From NCBI RefSeq assembly GCF_002217945.1, contig NZ_BCMG01000012.1, positions 1 through 64,000 of the forward strand: a DNA stretch of 64,000 nt, in the 5' to 3' direction. The first letter of the stretch is position 1; each line of letters starts with the position of its first letter. Positions 41,048-50,240 of the stretch are shown piece by piece. A program made the translations under genes and the position numbers. The DNA comes from Secundilactobacillus silagei JCM 19001 (lineage in GTDB: Bacteria > Bacillota > Bacilli > Lactobacillales > Lactobacillaceae). The notes under the pieces were generated by a model. That model saw only the letters and a program-made list of their open reading frames with translations, searched no databases and was not told where the DNA came from.

Positions 41048-42517
41048 ATGAATAATCAAGCAAAAGCGGTCGATGTAAAAAGCAAACCATATAGCCGAAT
41101 GATCCTGGTGCTGGTCATGTCGCTAGGCAGTTTTACCACCACGATGACCGTCACCATGTTACTGAATGCTTTTCCTAATTTAATGAGTGCGTTTAATATT
41201 TCAGCCGATACCGTTGAATGGCTGACGAATGGATCAATGCTGGTGCTCGGTGTAATGGTGCCCATCAGCGCGTTTTTGATCAACAAAGTACCAACCAAAA
41301 CGTTATATCTTTCGGCACTGGTCTTTTTCAACGTGGGGCTTGCCATGAGTGCGGTTTCCACGAACTTTGCCACGCTACTGACTGGGCGATTGATTGCCGC
41401 GGTAGGCGTGGGGGTCATGGCACCGCTGATGCAGACCACGTTACTGGTGATCTTCCCGGTTGAAGAACGGGGAATGGCCATGGGGCTCAATGGTCTGGTG
41501 GTGGCGTTAGCGCCCGCGGTGGGGCCAACGCTTTCTGGCTGGCTGCTGCTGCATTATTCGTGGCGGATGCTGTTTTGGGCAATCTTATTGCTTGGGGTAC
41601 TGGTCTTTGTTTTGGCGCTGTTCACCATGCGTAATGTGTTGCCGAACACGGCTGCCAGTCTTGACGTGATATCGGTCATTGAATCCACGTTAGGCTTTGG
41701 CCTGTTACTATACGCCTTTACCGAAGTTGGGACTTGGGGCTGGACTAGTATTGAATTCTTTACCTATTTAATAATTAGTTTGTTAGTGATCCTATTGTTT
41801 GGTTACCGGCAGCTTAAGCTTGATAAACCAGTCTTAGATCTGAGCGTTTTAAAATCTAAAAAATTCACCCTTTCAATCATTATTGTGGCGATCAACTATG
41901 CCGCCATGATCGGGGTTCAAACCTTATTCACGTTGTATATTCAACAGGTTCGCGGCGAATCAGCTTTTCATGCCGGACTACTGCTATTTCCAGGGGCCAT
42001 TGCCGTGGCCATCACTTCGCTGATTTCCGGCCGGACGTTTGATCGACTGGGGGCCAAAGGGATGGGTGTTGCTGGTTTTACCTTGCTGATTGTCGGCAGT
42101 TTAGCCATGACGCAACTGGACGCGCGATCATCATTGGTTGTGATCATGACGCTTTACGCCGTGCGGATGATTGGGATTGGCCTAGTATTGATGCCGATCA
42201 CGACTTCTGGAATGAACGAACTGCCCATTAACAAAATGGGTGATGGGACCAGCGTGAACAACACCCTGCGGCAAATTGCCGGGGCGGTTGGGACCGCGGT
42301 TTTAATGAGTATTTTAACTAATCAAGCTAAGCAGAACCTACCAGGTAAGCACGTCTTAAAAGCGACTCCGTTGAAGTACAAGCATTTAGCGGATAATGCT
42401 GTACTGACAGGCTATCACACAGCCTTTCTAGTTTGTGCGCTGTTCTGTATTTTAGGGCTCGTTTTAGTCATGTTCTTGTCCAATAACAAACAGCAAAAGG
42501 AGGGAGAGCAAGCATGA
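41048..42517 (+). CDS. DHA2-family MFS drug efflux transporter
   Basis: 489 residues with about 14 transmembrane segments (DHA2, EmrB/QacA type). It shows the family motifs GRLIAAVGVGVMAPLMQTTL and the motif C-like GPTLSGWLLLHYSWRMLFW. It exports toxic compounds by proton antiport. ATG with AAGGAG. It overlaps the next gene by 4 bases (ATGA), so they are translationally coupled. Probably repressed by the divergent TetR. Confidence 0.92.
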   Translation: MNNQAKAVDVKSKPYSRMILVLVMSLGSFTTTMTVTMLLNAFPNLMSAFNISADTVEWLTNGSMLVLGVMVPISAFLINKVPTKTLYLSALVFFNVGLAMSAVSTNFATLLTGRLIAAVGVGVMAPLMQTTLLVIFPVEERGMAMGLNGLVVALAPAVGPTLSGWLLLHYSWRMLFWAILLLGVLVFVLALFTMRNVLPNTAASLDVISVIESTLGFGLLLYAFTEVGTWGWTSIEFFTYLIISLLVILLFGYRQLKLDKPVLDLSVLKSKKFTLSIIIVAINYAAMIGVQTLFTLYIQQVRGESAFHAGLLLFPGAIAVAITSLISGRTFDRLGAKGMGVAGFTLLIVGSLAMTQLDARSSLVVIMTLYAVRMIGIGLVLMPITTSGMNELPINKMGDGTSVNNTLRQIAGAVGTAVLMSILTNQAKQNLPGKHVLKATPLKYKHLADNAVLTGYHTAFLVCALFCILGLVLVMFLSNNKQQKEGEQA

Positions 42518-43380
42518 TCTACATTTTCCTATTTGTCGTGATCACGTTATTTTGTATCAGTGCCGTGGCGATGTTTTTGAATAAACGCTATATCGGCACC
42601 ACTCTTCTGACGCTGTTATTGGTGATCGGTTCCCTTGGGTTGATTGCTAAAAACGATAATGATCATCTAGGAATGCACGTGACTGAGGAAACGACCACTC
42701 AAAAATTGGCCAGCAGCTATCACAGCCCATTGCCATTCCTAGTGTACAAACAGTTAGGGACCACCGATCAGATGAAAGAACGGGTGTACAGCTATCGGGT
42801 TGCTGGACAATCAAAGCGGCAGGAAACGAAACTCGACCATTTTAAGATTCAGGTCACTCGTTCTAATCAATCCGGTGATCACGCTAAGTTAGTAAAGACG
42901 GTCAAACAGTATCAATATAAAAATAATCTGTGGCACAGCCTTTTTCTAGGCAGCAAGGCCAAACGAACCAAATCGACCAGCTACGTTTTTGAAGTGCCGC
43001 AAGACTGGTTAGTATTAGAGAGTAAGCAAGCAAAACGGTTACCAAAAGTTGCTAAGGAACTGCAAGTTCAGGCGACTCAAACTGGTGAACGAGAAGTTAA
43101 ACAGCGGGTCACCCAACTTGTGACCCAACAAGTAAAAGCCCAAGCGCCAGCGGTAATTACCGCCCAGATGAAGGCGAAGGTCAGCGCTGATCCTTCATTG
43201 ATGCAGGATCAAACGCAATTTCGTGCGCTGCAGCAGCAAGTGACTACGCAAGTCACGGCGAGCTTGACCCGTAAAGTAACGAAACAGGTTGAAGCTAAAG
43301 AGCTGCCTAAGATCAAGCAGCAAGTGACTGCTAAGGCTAAGTCTAAATTGATTCAAACGCTGCGACAGGAACTGGAATAA
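42514..43380 (+). CDS. DUF4811-type membrane protein
   Basis: 288 residues. Two N-terminal helices (IFLFVVITLFCISAVAMFL and IGTTLLTLLLVIGSLGLIA) are followed by a region with YHSPLPFLVYKQLGTTD and a long Gln/Lys/Val-rich helical tail. This matches DUF4811 proteins of lactobacilli, which are usually found behind DHA2 transporters. It may be an accessory subunit of the efflux pump. Function is not established. Confidence 0.8.
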   Translation: MIYIFLFVVITLFCISAVAMFLNKRYIGTTLLTLLLVIGSLGLIAKNDNDHLGMHVTEETTTQKLASSYHSPLPFLVYKQLGTTDQMKERVYSYRVAGQSKRQETKLDHFKIQVTRSNQSGDHAKLVKTVKQYQYKNNLWHSLFLGSKAKRTKSTSYVFEVPQDWLVLESKQAKRLPKVAKELQVQATQTGEREVKQRVTQLVTQQVKAQAPAVITAQMKAKVSADPSLMQDQTQFRALQQQVTTQVTASLTRKVTKQVEAKELPKIKQQVTAKAKSKLIQTLRQELE

Positions 43381-43403
43381 CGAATTTAAAGAGTGATCAA
43401 AGT

Positions 43404-43440
43404 AAGGTCGGACAGCTATTTTGTGTCCGACCTTGCTTTT
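43404..43440 (+). terminator. Terminator of efflux operon
   Basis: AAGGTCGGACA pairs with TGTCCGACCTT, then a T-rich tract. Confidence 0.85.
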
Positions 43441-43480
43441 TTGACTTTGCTCCAGCCATTCGATATAGTTAGTGTACTAA
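43441..43480 (+). promoter_or_regulatory. MarR-gene promoter with overlapping palindrome
   Basis: TTGACT (43441-43446), 17-base spacer, TATAGT (43464-43469). The palindrome TTAGTGTACTAA (43469-43480) abuts the -10 and is a likely autoregulatory operator. The 14-mer TAGTTAGTGTACTA recurs at 47461-47474. Confidence 0.65.
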
Positions 43481-43508
43481 ACGATATTAAAAGGTAGTGG
43501 GCTCAACA

Positions 43509-43928
43509 ATGAATAATTTTGGTTATCTGATCATGATTGTGGGCAAAAAGTTACGGTATCAGTTAAACATCGCATTGGAAAAAGAGGGGGTCACCAGCAG
43601 CCAGTGGGCGGTAATCGCGCAGATCAATCTGTCTGATAAACGGCTAACTGCTTCTGATATTGCGGATATAGTGGGGATGGATCGCGCAACGGTCTCTGGT
43701 ATCGTTAAGCGGCTGGAAGCCAAACAGCTGATTGCAACTCAGCCTTCTAGTGAAGATCGGCGAGCTCGCGTTTTAACGTTAACAACTGACGGTGAAAAGA
43801 TATTTAAGCACTGTGAGCGCATCGCAAACGTCCAAATGTCAGAATTTGTGGGCCCACTTAATCCAGAAGAACAGGAAACATTATTTCACTTATTACTTAA
43901 ATTGGAAGAGGGACACAAGGTTGGATAA
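43509..43928 (+). CDS. MarR-family regulator
   Basis: 139 residues from ATG 43509. Winged-helix core: SQWAVIAQINLSDKRLTASD, VGMDRATVSGIVKRLEAKQL and the wing SSEDRRARVLTLT. It overlaps the start of the next gene, so the two form an operon and the oxidoreductase is a probable target. An operator-like palindrome in its own promoter reappears upstream of the adhesin gene at 47.66 kb. Confidence 0.92.
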   Translation: MNNFGYLIMIVGKKLRYQLNIALEKEGVTSSQWAVIAQINLSDKRLTASDIADIVGMDRATVSGIVKRLEAKQLIATQPSSEDRRARVLTLTTDGEKIFKHCERIANVQMSEFVGPLNPEEQETLFHLLLKLEEGHKVG

Positions 43929-44784
43929 GATTCTTGTACTGGGTAGTACGGGTCATATTGGCTGGCCGATCGTTAAGCAGTTGGCAGCAGCCGATGATGT
44001 TGACGTGGTTGCAGGTATTTATCACACGGAATCAGCGGCCATGAAACAGCTGGGAGTTGAAACCCGGCACTTTGACTTTTTGGATGCCGGTACGTTTGAA
44101 TCGGCTTTAAAGGGCGTCAATAAAATCTTCTTCGTTCGCCCGCCAGAATTGGCGAAACCTCAGAAAGATATGCTGCCGTTTTTGACGGCGGTAAAGCAGC
44201 ATGGCATTGACCAAGTCGTCTTTGTCTCCTTAATTGGCGTGGAGAAGAATCCCATGGTGCCGCACCGGAAAATTGAACGGATGATCACGGAGATGAAGCT
44301 GCCGCACACCTTCATTCGGCCCAGCTTTTTCATGCAGAATTTATCTAGTACCCATTTGCAGGATATCCAGCAAAACCACGATCTATTTGTACCGGCGGGG
44401 CATTCTAAAACCAGCTTTATCGATGCTGAAGACATTGCTGCCGTGGCCGTGACGGCTTTGCGCGACCCGAAGTACCTTGGGCAGGCGCTGGAAATTACTG
44501 GTCCGGAAGCCATCACTTATAACCAAGCCGCTCAAATCATGACGACCGAATTAGGGGTACCGATTACTTACAGTAAACCCAGTTTGTTGAAATTCCGCCG
44601 CACGATGCTTCAGCGCGGGATCAAAAAAGAGTTCGTCAATGTCATGATCATGTTATACGTCATTACACAGTTGGGTAATGCCAAGACGGTCAATCATACG
44701 ATTGAAACAATCTTACACCGGCCAGCGACGACTTTTACCGAATTTGTGCGGCGTAACAAGGCGCTGTTTTTAAATCAAAAATAA
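43921..44784 (+). CDS. NmrA-like NAD(P)-binding protein
   Basis: 287 residues from a TTG at 43921 (GAGGGA upstream), overlapping the MarR gene by 8 bases. Rossmann motif VLGSTGHIGWPIVKQL at the N-terminus, VVFVSLIGVEKNPMVPHRKI, and FIRPSFFMQNL (NmrA/atypical short-chain family). Such proteins are NAD(P)H-dependent redox enzymes or sensors, often paired with MarR/HxlR regulators responding to quinones or electrophiles. Confidence 0.85.
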   Translation: MDKILVLGSTGHIGWPIVKQLAAADDVDVVAGIYHTESAAMKQLGVETRHFDFLDAGTFESALKGVNKIFFVRPPELAKPQKDMLPFLTAVKQHGIDQVVFVSLIGVEKNPMVPHRKIERMITEMKLPHTFIRPSFFMQNLSSTHLQDIQQNHDLFVPAGHSKTSFIDAEDIAAVAVTALRDPKYLGQALEITGPEAITYNQAAQIMTTELGVPITYSKPSLLKFRRTMLQRGIKKEFVNVMIMLYVITQLGNAKTVNHTIETILHRPATTFTEFVRRNKALFLNQK

Positions 44785-44806
44785 GCATAAAAAATGTATA
44801 AAAAAA

Positions 44807-44834
44807 CACCGTGATGTGATATCACGGTGCTTTT
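44807..44834. terminator. Bidirectional terminator
   Basis: CACCGTGAT / ATCACGGTG between the convergent NmrA-like and SDR genes, with A and T runs outside. Confidence 0.85.
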
Positions 44835-44842
44835 GCTATTAT

Positions 44843-45568
44843 TTACATGGTAAATTTAACTGCGGAAATGATTTTTTGATCAGCACCCACGATATCACCG
44901 TTGTGGTCCTTACCGTCAAAGATGATTGCCATCAGCTGTTCGCCGGCTTCTTGAACGGTCTTCATGAACTTGCCGGTTCGGTTATTGTTGATGTCAGTCG
45001 TGACACCGCCAGGGAAGATGCCATAGATTTCGACTGGTGCTTTTTCATTATAGAAGTCAATTGCAATTGATTGGATCAAGCCGTTTAACGCAATCTTGGA
45101 AACCCGGTAAGCGGCTGGGTTATAGAATGGTGTCGCAAAATTAGGGCCAGACAGGTTCACGATTTGACTTTGATGTTTTTTCAAAACGGGAACTAACTGC
45201 TGGATCACTTGTAAGGTACCCAGCACGTTCACGTTCCAAGTCGCCTGGTATTCAGCTGGCGTAGTGGCCAGAGTGGCTTTTTGCATATCACCAGCAATCC
45301 CTGCGTTATTGACCAGTAGATCGAGATCAGGGTGTTTTTCGGCAACGTAGCCAGTGGCCTTCTTAATTGAGTCCGCATCGTTTAAGTCGATCAAAACGTG
45401 GTCGATTTGATCTGGGTCAATGCCGTCAGCGACCAAGGTCTGCTTGGTTCGAGTGGCGTGGGCTTCGGTTCTGACGCCAAGAATCACGAAGAGTCCCTTG
45501 TGTGCTAACCGTTTCGTCAGTTCCAGACCAATTCCGCGATTGGCGCCAGTAATCAGTGCTTTTTTCAT
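44843..45568 (-). CDS. Short-chain dehydrogenase/reductase
   Basis: 241 residues. Classical SDR: TGANRGIGLELTKRL (TGxxxGIG), LLVNNAGIAG (NNAG), the catalytic Ser region IVNLSGPNFA and YRVSKIALN (YxxxK). NADP preference is likely from the Arg after the second strand. Substrate unknown. It is monocistronic, with a ribosome binding site GGGAGC. Confidence 0.92.
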   Translation of the reverse strand: MKKALITGANRGIGLELTKRLAHKGLFVILGVRTEAHATRTKQTLVADGIDPDQIDHVLIDLNDADSIKKATGYVAEKHPDLDLLVNNAGIAGDMQKATLATTPAEYQATWNVNVLGTLQVIQQLVPVLKKHQSQIVNLSGPNFATPFYNPAAYRVSKIALNGLIQSIAIDFYNEKAPVEIYGIFPGGVTTDINNNRTGKFMKTVQEAGEQLMAIIFDGKDHNGDIVGADQKIISAVKFTM

Positions 45569-45937
45569 GAGTTTAGATTGCTCCCTTTTAGTTGTAATGA
45601 TAAGTTATTTTTAACGTATTATACAACCCTGACAGGTAAATGGAAGCCCCGTTATGAGACATGCAAAGCATTCGTGTCGCATAGCCGATGATCGTGGGGT
45701 TGGCAACGCTATCATATGAATAAATAGTCAGATTTGCTTTTTTTAATCATCAGTTGGTGATAATATATTAAGGGTAAATGATACTCATAAGCAATTTTTC
45801 ATTTTTAATTCGAGTTTGATTCTCGAAGAGCATATTGGTAAGATTTAACTTCGGGCGTAATGATTCGGTTGTCACCGGCATTACGCCCAATTTTAAATCA
45901 ACTAATAATTTTGGTAAGTTGGAGAGGCTGTTAGGTA
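45569..45937. other. Intergenic region with a leader hairpin
   Basis: No coding frame. It holds the promoter regions of the divergent SDR and permease genes and the strong hairpin at 45853-45893. Confidence 0.5.
45853..45893 (+). promoter_or_regulatory. Hairpin in the permease leader, possible attenuator
   Basis: GGGCGTAATG (45853-45862) pairs perfectly with CATTACGCCC (45879-45888), followed by AATTTT. It lies 45 bases before the permease start, where a terminator would only make sense as an attenuator or for an upstream short transcript. Confidence 0.5.
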
Positions 45938-47326
45938 ATGAAGCGAAAAGTAAAAAAGTCACCTGCGTTACGTCGTTCAATGACGGCGGGCCAAATGGAA
46001 ATGATTTCCTTAGGTGGCGCGATTGGTGTTGGACTGTTCATGGGCTCCACTTCGACCATTAAGTGGACCGGGCCTTCCGTATTACTGGCCTATATGTTTG
46101 TTGGTTTGATTTTGTACATCGTTATGCGGGCGTTGGGGGAAATGATCTACGTCAACCCCGGAACTGGTTCCTTTGCGGACTACGCCACCGAATACGTGCA
46201 TCCCTTGGCAGGCTATCTAGCCAAATGGGCGAACGTCTTCGAATACATCGTTGTGGGTATGTCGGAAGTTGTGGCGGCGACCCAGTACCTGCAATACTGG
46301 TGGCCGCACATTAATACCTTTACGGTGGGGGTCATCATCATCGCCTTTCTGGTAGCGGCCAACTTGGCCAGTGCCAAGGCGTACGGTTCACTGGAATTCT
46401 GGTTCGCCATGATCAAGGTGATTACGATCATCATGATGATTATCTTGGGCCTGCTGGTGATCTTCTTTGGCCTTGGTAATGGCGGCCATCCGGTTGGGTT
46501 CAGTAACCTTTGGTCTCATGGTGGCTTCTTCACCGGTGGCGTTAAAGGGTTCTTTTTCTCAATGTCGATCATCGTCGGCTCATATGAAGGAATCGAATTA
46601 CTGGGAATCACGGCTGGTGAAGTTGCTAACCCGCAAAAAGCGATCGTTAAATCGGTTAAATCAGTTCTGTTCCGGATCTTGATCTTCTACGTTGGCGCGA
46701 TTTTCGTGATCGTGACGATTTATCCTTGGAACCGGCTGAGCGCGATTGGGTCACCATTCGTATCGACCTTCGCTAAGGTGGGGATCACCGCAGCGGCTTC
46801 CGTGATCAACTTCGTGGTGCTGACCGCTGCCTTGTCCAGTGCCAACTCCGGTATTTATTCATCTAGCCGGATGCTGTTTAAGCTGGCACATGAAAGTGAC
46901 GCGCCGAAGATTTTCGGCCGTCTGTCTAAGCGAGTGGTACCGGATGCGGCTATTTTAGGGATTTCCAGTGGTATTTTCTTAGGTTTCCTGTTAGATATTA
47001 TCTTTTCAGCTTATAACAAGTCCACCTCGGACCTGTTCGTTGTGGTGTTCAGTTCATCAGTCTTGCCAGGGATGATTCCGTGGTTCGTGATTCTGTTGGC
47101 TGAACTGCGTTTCCGTAAGAATAATGCTATTGTCATGAAAGATCATCCGTTTAAATTACCGCTCTATCCGTTCTCAAACTACTTCGCGATGTTCGTGTTA
47201 GTTGTCATCGTTGGGTTTATGTTCGTTAACCCTGATACACGAGTTTCCGTTATCGTTGGGGCAGCAGTCCTAGTAGTGGCGACGCTCTTTTATGTCGTTC
47301 GTCACCGTAAGGGTCGATTAGATTAA
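45938..47326 (+). CDS. Amino-acid permease (APC superfamily, AAT family)
   Basis: 462 residues, 12 hydrophobic segments. The first helix motif ISLGGAIGVGLFMGS and the conserved GEMIYVNPGTGSFADYATEY and EGIELLGITAGEVANPQKAI are characteristic of the AAT family. It imports amino acids with protons. The exact substrate is not predictable. GGAGAGG upstream. Confidence 0.92.
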   Translation: MKRKVKKSPALRRSMTAGQMEMISLGGAIGVGLFMGSTSTIKWTGPSVLLAYMFVGLILYIVMRALGEMIYVNPGTGSFADYATEYVHPLAGYLAKWANVFEYIVVGMSEVVAATQYLQYWWPHINTFTVGVIIIAFLVAANLASAKAYGSLEFWFAMIKVITIIMMIILGLLVIFFGLGNGGHPVGFSNLWSHGGFFTGGVKGFFFSMSIIVGSYEGIELLGITAGEVANPQKAIVKSVKSVLFRILIFYVGAIFVIVTIYPWNRLSAIGSPFVSTFAKVGITAAASVINFVVLTAALSSANSGIYSSSRMLFKLAHESDAPKIFGRLSKRVVPDAAILGISSGIFLGFLLDIIFSAYNKSTSDLFVVVFSSSVLPGMIPWFVILLAELRFRKNNAIVMKDHPFKLPLYPFSNYFAMFVLVVIVGFMFVNPDTRVSVIVGAAVLVVATLFYVVRHRKGRLD

Positions 47327-47333
47327 TAGTCAT

Positions 47334-47367
47334 AACGTCAGTCTGATTAGCAGATTGGCGTTTTTTT
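47334..47367 (+). terminator. Permease terminator
   Basis: AACGTCAGTCTG pairs with CAGATTGGCGTT around ATTAG, then seven T. Confidence 0.8.
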
Positions 47368-47438
47368 GCGGCTTAAATTAAACAGATGTTATTTGATGTT
47401 TTAGGAATAAACGTTATTCAGACATTGCTTTATGCTTA

Positions 47439-47480
47439 TATAGATAGTACACTAACTATGTAGTTAGTGTACTATCTATA
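47439..47480. promoter_or_regulatory. Perfect 20-bp inverted repeat, candidate operator for the adhesin gene
   Basis: Arms 47439-47458 and 47461-47480 are exact complements around TG. The right arm contains TAGTTAGTGTACTA, identical to the sequence in the MarR promoter (43466-43479), and a -10-like TATAAT (47477-47482) overlaps its end. Candidate MarR-type binding site. Confidence 0.6.
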
Positions 47481-47516
47481 ATTTAAATATATCTGCTCAC
47501 TTTAATGTTCATTATT

Positions 47517-47598
47517 AAAGACGACCCGTGCTCAGGACAACTGTTGCTGAGCGTCTTTTCGTGTGGTTCTCGTCTAGTGAACGTGAGCCACATTTTTT
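47517..47598 (+). promoter_or_regulatory. Two tandem hairpins in the adhesin leader
   Basis: Hairpin 1 (47517-47559) has AAGACG ... GCTCAG / CTGAGC ... GTCTT arms ending in TTTTC. Hairpin 2 (47563-47598) pairs GTGGTTCTCG with CGTGAGCCAC and has a six-T run. They lie between the putative promoter and the start codon at 47658. They may act as attenuators or isolate the gene from upstream transcription. Confidence 0.5.
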
Positions 47599-47657
47599 AT
47601 GGGGAAGATAACGCTTATTGATAGTTCAAATATTGATTGAATGCAGGAGGATAGATT

Positions 47658-50240
47658 TTGAGACAAAGAAGACAGCAAAATATTAGGTTGCATTACAAGA
47701 TGTATAAGAGTGGCAGAACATGGATCATTGCCGGTTTATTAGCCGGTTCAATGAGTTTCTTTATGATGCCTGGGGAAGTATCAGCGAAGACCGCCGTGCC
47801 TACTACGCAACAGGAAAATGTAAATAAGGATAATGTTAGTTCTAAACTGGGAGAAGTATTGTTAAATGGTGGCACCTCAACAACGGTGTCTGATAGTACT
47901 ACGGCAGCGGATAAGGATGCTAGTCAAGCAGGGCTTCAACATCATTCTGAAAATGAACAGCAACCAAAAAAAACGCAATCTGCTCCAAGTGAAACAACTG
48001 ATCAGGTTAAAGAAGACGATTATCAGCAAGACAATCGAGTTTATAACGCTGCCATGGCTAATTATCAGCAGCAAGAAAAGCAGTATCAGCTTAAAATGGT
48101 TAAATACCAGCAGCAAAGCAACCTTGATCAAGAGAAAAAAGGTCAATATGACCTTGAAATGGACAATTACCAGCAACAAAGAGAACTTAATCGAGCAGAG
48201 ATTAATCAGTATTATCTTAATATGGAAAATTATTTTCAGCAAAAAATACTTAATCAAGCACAAAATAATCAGTACAATCTAAGAATGGCTGATTATCAAC
48301 GAGAAAGCCGGCTTGATCAGGCAGAGACCAATCAGCATGCGCTTGATATGACTAATTACCAACGGGAAAGCGGTCTTTACGATGACTATTTGCAGGATAG
48401 TAGAGTCCTCACAAAGGAACAAAGTCTGTATACAAAAGATCAAGAAAAACTGGCGCTCCAAGAAGCGGACTACCAGCAGGATAGTAGAGTCTACAAAACG
48501 GCTTTAATTCTGTATGGCACTGATAACATCAAATACGCGCTTGATAAAGGTACATATTCAACAAGACTGAAAAACTATAATGATGAAATGCACCAATTAA
48601 GACAAGCAGGGATAACTGGTAAAAATTCATCAGAAATTATTCAGGATTTAACTTTAAGTCACGAACCAGGGGCAAAGATGACCATTACTACTAATGATCC
48701 AGCCAATGTTCAGGAAAATAACAAGGATGCTACGACATTTGATGACAAGGAGGGTGGTGATAGTAACGCAGAAGCAGATATGAGCATTCATATCAGTAAC
48801 GCCCCGGATGCCAAAATTAAAGTCACCTATACCGGTTTGAAAAATAGTCGCTATCAAGGAACCAAAATTAATAAAATTGTGTTCAAGTTTAGTCAGATTA
48901 AAGCACAACAAGGTCATCCTTGGGTGACGTTAAAGTTGCTGAATGACCCACTAGATGGGTTTTGGTACTACGATATTAAAAGTTTGCGACTGGATGCTAA
49001 CCTATATGGATTGGATAATAAGTTGATCAATATAGGTGATAACGCGCAATTAACCATTCATTCCTTAAACACATATGATACTAATCACCAACCATCACTT
49101 GTTGAAAAGGTAGCTTCTTTAGGAAAAGGTGATACCGCGGAAGCAATGATGGGTTCCAGTGTGACTGCACACAAAGATAATTCATTATATTCGGATGGTG
49201 ATAATTCGGGTGGTAATAACGACCCAGCTTCTAGTTGGGATAATAATCTGTCTCCAAACGAAGGCTACGGAGCAGGGATCATTCATGTGAAGAGTGGTCA
49301 TTTTGCGTTGAAATTTTCGACAGAGATTGCGCCAACGGTCCCTACTGTCAGAACGTGGGTAGAATTTACGACCCGAATTTTGAAAGTTAAAGGCATGCCA
49401 GAAATGCCAGGCAAGCCTAAAAGACCCATGCAATTTAATCTGAAGCCATTGACACCACCGCAACTGCCAAATAACCACAATGTACCGCGATTACTGACAC
49501 CACCGACGCCACTTGGTCAGCTACCAAAGCTGTCGCAACAAACAAAACTGACGCCGCCTACACCTCCTACGCAACCGGTTCGACCCGTAAAGCCGGTAAT
49601 GTCAGGTCACCCAGGCGGCCTACAGCGGTTCCGCAGCCAAGTGCCACCGGATGCACCGCACGTAATGCCAGGTCACCCAGGTGGCCTGCAGCGCTTCCGT
49701 AGTCAAGTGCCACCGGATGCACCGCATGTAACGCCAGCACCAAAGACGCCAACACCGGATGCACCAACACCAGATACATCGGTAACTCCAGACACACCGG
49801 AGCCAGCAACACCGGTAGCACCAGATACGCCGACAACGCCGGATACGCCAGAACCAGCGACACCGGTAGCACCAGATACGCCGACCACACCGGACACGCC
49901 AGAGCCAACGATAGTGCCAGACACACCAGAGAAAACGGTAACGGTCAAAGCACACACACCTGCTTCACCAGTTACCCCACTTGAACCAAATGTTCCAGAA
50001 AGAACAACGGTCCAGGGTACACCGACTAAGGCAGGTAAGCGCACATCAACAGGAACGCATGCTGTAAAGCTGATTACCTCTTCGGAGTTGGTGCCAACAG
50101 TACCCAAGGCTGCAACTAATGAAAAATCAGCAAGCTTGCCACAAACGAACGAACAAAGTAGTAGTCTGTTTGGGCTGATCGGTTTAAGTTTACTGTCATT
50201 AGCGGGTGTACTTGGACTTCGGAAGAAGCAAGAAAACTAG
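47658..50240 (+). CDS. Cell-wall-anchored antigen I/II-like adhesin
   Basis: 860 residues, TTG start with AGGAGG 7 bases upstream. Order: KxYKxGKxW-type signal peptide (HYKMYKSGRTW); a helical Tyr/Gln repeat region about residues 120-310 with units such as YNLRMADYQRESRLDQAETN, resembling the A-repeats of streptococcal antigen I/II; a GbpC/Spa-like beta domain about 330-590 (IKVTYTGLKNSRYQGTKINK, SSVTAHKDN, GYGAGIIHVKSGHFALKFS); a proline-rich stalk with two HPGGLQRFRSQVPPDAPHV units and repeated PATPVAPDTPTTPDTPE; and a sorting signal LPQTNE plus hydrophobic segment and RKKQ tail. Predicted to bind host glycoproteins or polysaccharide. Confidence 0.88.
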   Translation: MRQRRQQNIRLHYKMYKSGRTWIIAGLLAGSMSFFMMPGEVSAKTAVPTTQQENVNKDNVSSKLGEVLLNGGTSTTVSDSTTAADKDASQAGLQHHSENEQQPKKTQSAPSETTDQVKEDDYQQDNRVYNAAMANYQQQEKQYQLKMVKYQQQSNLDQEKKGQYDLEMDNYQQQRELNRAEINQYYLNMENYFQQKILNQAQNNQYNLRMADYQRESRLDQAETNQHALDMTNYQRESGLYDDYLQDSRVLTKEQSLYTKDQEKLALQEADYQQDSRVYKTALILYGTDNIKYALDKGTYSTRLKNYNDEMHQLRQAGITGKNSSEIIQDLTLSHEPGAKMTITTNDPANVQENNKDATTFDDKEGGDSNAEADMSIHISNAPDAKIKVTYTGLKNSRYQGTKINKIVFKFSQIKAQQGHPWVTLKLLNDPLDGFWYYDIKSLRLDANLYGLDNKLINIGDNAQLTIHSLNTYDTNHQPSLVEKVASLGKGDTAEAMMGSSVTAHKDNSLYSDGDNSGGNNDPASSWDNNLSPNEGYGAGIIHVKSGHFALKFSTEIAPTVPTVRTWVEFTTRILKVKGMPEMPGKPKRPMQFNLKPLTPPQLPNNHNVPRLLTPPTPLGQLPKLSQQTKLTPPTPPTQPVRPVKPVMSGHPGGLQRFRSQVPPDAPHVMPGHPGGLQRFRSQVPPDAPHVTPAPKTPTPDAPTPDTSVTPDTPEPATPVAPDTPTTPDTPEPATPVAPDTPTTPDTPEPTIVPDTPEKTVTVKAHTPASPVTPLEPNVPERTTVQGTPTKAGKRTSTGTHAVKLITSSELVPTVPKAATNEKSASLPQTNEQSSSLFGLIGLSLLSLAGVLGLRKKQEN

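Noticed and set aside
49185-50107. Minus-strand frames rich in Val/Ser/Gly or Trp/Arg/Cys opposite the adhesin stalk
   Set aside because: They are shadows of the Pro/Thr repeat codons of the adhesin gene.
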